From an uncultured Slackia sp. (GTDB lineage: Bacteria > Actinomycetota > Coriobacteriia > Coriobacteriales > Eggerthellaceae): DNA of 5,929 nucleotides. The translations under genes and the position numbers were made by a program. The notes below the pieces were generated by a model. The model ran no database searches. It saw only the letters and a program-made list of their open reading frames with translations, and was not told where the DNA came from. Below, in pieces: positions 4,633-5,929 of this stretch (position 1 is the first letter of the stretch; the number at the start of each line of letters is the position of its first letter). The stretch lies in the NCBI GenBank assembly GCA_900553655.1, contig USEQ01000091.1, forward strand, positions 1-5,929, in the 5' to 3' direction.

Positions 4633-5929
4633 ATGGATATTGTCGGCATTCTCAACCAGATTGATGCCGTTGTATGGGGTCCTTTGATGATTTGCCTCCT
4701 GCTGGGATCGCACATCTTCTTGACCATCCGTACGGGTTTCATTCAAAGGAAGTTGCCCAAAGCAATCAAGATGTCTGTGGTCAATGACGAAGGCAGCGAA
4801 GGCGACGTAAGCCAGTTCGGCGCGTTGGTGACGGCGCTCGCGGGCACCATCGGCACGGGTTCCATCGTCGGTGTGGCCACGGCCATCATCGCGGGCGGTC
4901 CGGGCGCGGTGTTTTGGATGTGGCTCACGGGCGTGTTCGGCATTGCCACGAAATACTCCGAGGTCTACGCAGCCGTCAAATACCGCGTGAAAGACCACAA
5001 GGGCGAAATGCTCGGCGGCGCCATGTATGCGTGGGAACGCGCCTTCAGGCGCAAGGACGGCTCTTTGCCCTGGTGGGCGAAGCTCGGCGCGGTGTCGTTT
5101 GCGCTGTTCGCCATCGTTGCCACCATCGGCACGGGTTCCGCGGTCCAGTCCGCCGCAATGACGGGCATCATCGAGTCGAACTTCCCGGGTATTCCTGAGT
5201 GGCTTATTGCCCTGGTCATCGCCATCTTGGTGTCTGTGGTCATCTTCGGCGGCGTGAAAACCGTTTCGGTCGTATGCGAAAAGCTCGTCCCGTTCATGGC
5301 TGTGGCATATGCGGTTGGCTGCTTGGCCATCATGGCCATCAACTGGCAGTATCTCGGTCCCGCATTTGCGCTGATTTTCGAGTGCGCGTTCACCTCGAAG
5401 GCGGCGTTTGGCGGCGCCGTGGGGTCGGGCATCATGGTTGCTTTGCAGTTCGGTTGCGCCCGCGGTTTGTTTTCTAACGAATCAGGCTTGGGTTCTGCTC
5501 CTATTGTTGCGGCCGCTGCTGCCACGAAAAACCCTGCGCGTCAGGCGCTTGTTGCCATGACGGGCACGTTCTGGTCCACGGTTGTTATCTGCGCAATCAC
5601 CGGAATTGTCCTGGTTTCCACCATGCTTGCTCATCCGGGCATTGTCGAGGGCGGTTCCATCAAGGAGGGCGCGGCGTTGGCGAGCGCGGCGTTCGCAACC
5701 ATTCCGTATCTGGGCACTCCCATTCTGGTCATCGGTATGATTAGCTTTGCGTATTCAACCATTCTCGGCTGGAGCTATTACGGCAATCGTTGCGCAACGT
5801 ACCTCTTTGGCCGTCGCGCCATCCTTCCGTACCAGATTCTCTATGTTATCGTCGGATTCTTGGGAGCTATCGGCGTGGGCGATGTGGTCTGGGTCGTCTC
5901 CGACATCGGCAATGCGCTTATGGCCATCC
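4633..5929 (+). CDS. AGCS family Na+/alanine (amino acid) symporter, 3' end beyond window
   Basis: Sodium-coupled importer of alanine or a related small amino acid, a polytopic LeuT-fold membrane protein of the AGCS family (AlsT/AgcS/DagA type). 432 codons are present; family members are usually about 450-540 residues, so a short C-terminal part is missing. Hallmarks: IDAVVWGPLMI near the N-terminus (10-20), GTIGTGS followed by VGVATAI and GGPGAVFWMW (71-97), ATKYSEVYAAVKYR (105-118), the second GTGS-AVQ (166-172), and GLFSNESGLGSAP (278-290) with TKNPARQALVAM. The two GxGN-like motifs carry Ser (S77, S169) where Asn is usual. Both are encoded in an identical 19-nt stretch (4845-4863 and 5121-5139). 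Start ATG 4633 follows GGGGAAGGCGG with about 6 nt spacing. An overlapping ATG at 4613 is out of frame. Substrate is a family-level inference; alanine versus glycine, glutamine or serine cannot be told apart. Confidence 0.93.
   Translation, partial: MDIVGILNQIDAVVWGPLMICLLLGSHIFLTIRTGFIQRKLPKAIKMSVVNDEGSEGDVSQFGALVTALAGTIGTGSIVGVATAIIAGGPGAVFWMWLTGVFGIATKYSEVYAAVKYRVKDHKGEMLGGAMYAWERAFRRKDGSLPWWAKLGAVSFALFAIVATIGTGSAVQSAAMTGIIESNFPGIPEWLIALVIAILVSVVIFGGVKTVSVVCEKLVPFMAVAYAVGCLAIMAINWQYLGPAFALIFECAFTSKAAFGGAVGSGIMVALQFGCARGLFSNESGLGSAPIVAAAAATKNPARQALVAMTGTFWSTVVICAITGIVLVSTMLAHPGIVEGGSIKEGAALASAAFATIPYLGTPILVIGMISFAYSTILGWSYYGNRCATYLFGRRAILPYQILYVIVGFLGAIGVGDVVWVVSDIGNALMAI

Noticed and set aside
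4965..5525. 186-codon minus-strand frame
   Set aside because: Antisense to the symporter; Ala/Thr/Met-rich translation is the complement of membrane helices.

Overview
This window looks like chromosomal DNA from a moderately GC-rich actinobacterium. My best guess is a Coriobacteriia (Eggerthellaceae-like) gut commensal. That guess rests on remembered family resemblance: the style of the alanine symporter, and a lineage-typical AbiEi/DUF559-like hypothetical protein. It is an inference, not a search result. I saw no phage, IS, CRISPR, tRNA or rRNA signal.

Left part (1-2680, all on the minus strand): a vitamin-uptake locus. Reading leftward, transcription probably starts at an extended -10 promoter (2671-2679). 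It runs through a clear FMN riboswitch (2481-2660), a 12-bp intrinsic terminator (2397-2435) and a second hairpin that buries the ribosome binding site (2350-2401). It then enters ribU (1735-2340), the riboflavin-specific S component of an ECF transporter. After a 222-nt gap with a GC hairpin and a candidate separate promoter comes one open frame (1512 to the window edge) that fuses two ECF ATPases, EcfA1 and EcfA2. EcfT is not in the window and may lie to the left. Together these would form a riboflavin importer repressed when FMN is plentiful, with an energising module that may also serve other S components.

Middle (2680-3312): about 630 bases with no gene I can defend. It holds a GC-rich nested hairpin, a 25-base AT-rich dyad flanked by DnaA-box-like sequences, and a weak promoter-like match.

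Right-middle (3313-4353, minus): a 346-residue protein of the AbiEi-like plus DUF559/Vsr-like nuclease-fold type. It has its own extended -10 promoter and a ribosome binding site locked in a perfect 8-bp hairpin. Its role is unknown; defence or lineage-specific regulation are possibilities only.

Right (4633 to the edge, plus): the first 432 codons of an AGCS-family Na+/alanine (amino acid) symporter, transcribed divergently from the hypothetical gene. A 10-bp inverted repeat sits between the two promoters.

The most interesting points are the layered control of ribU (riboswitch, terminator, RBS hairpin and a possible coupled leader ORF), the fused ATPase, the RBS hairpin of the nuclease-like gene, and an Asn-to-Ser change in both GxGN-like motifs of the symporter, encoded by an identical 19-nt repeat.
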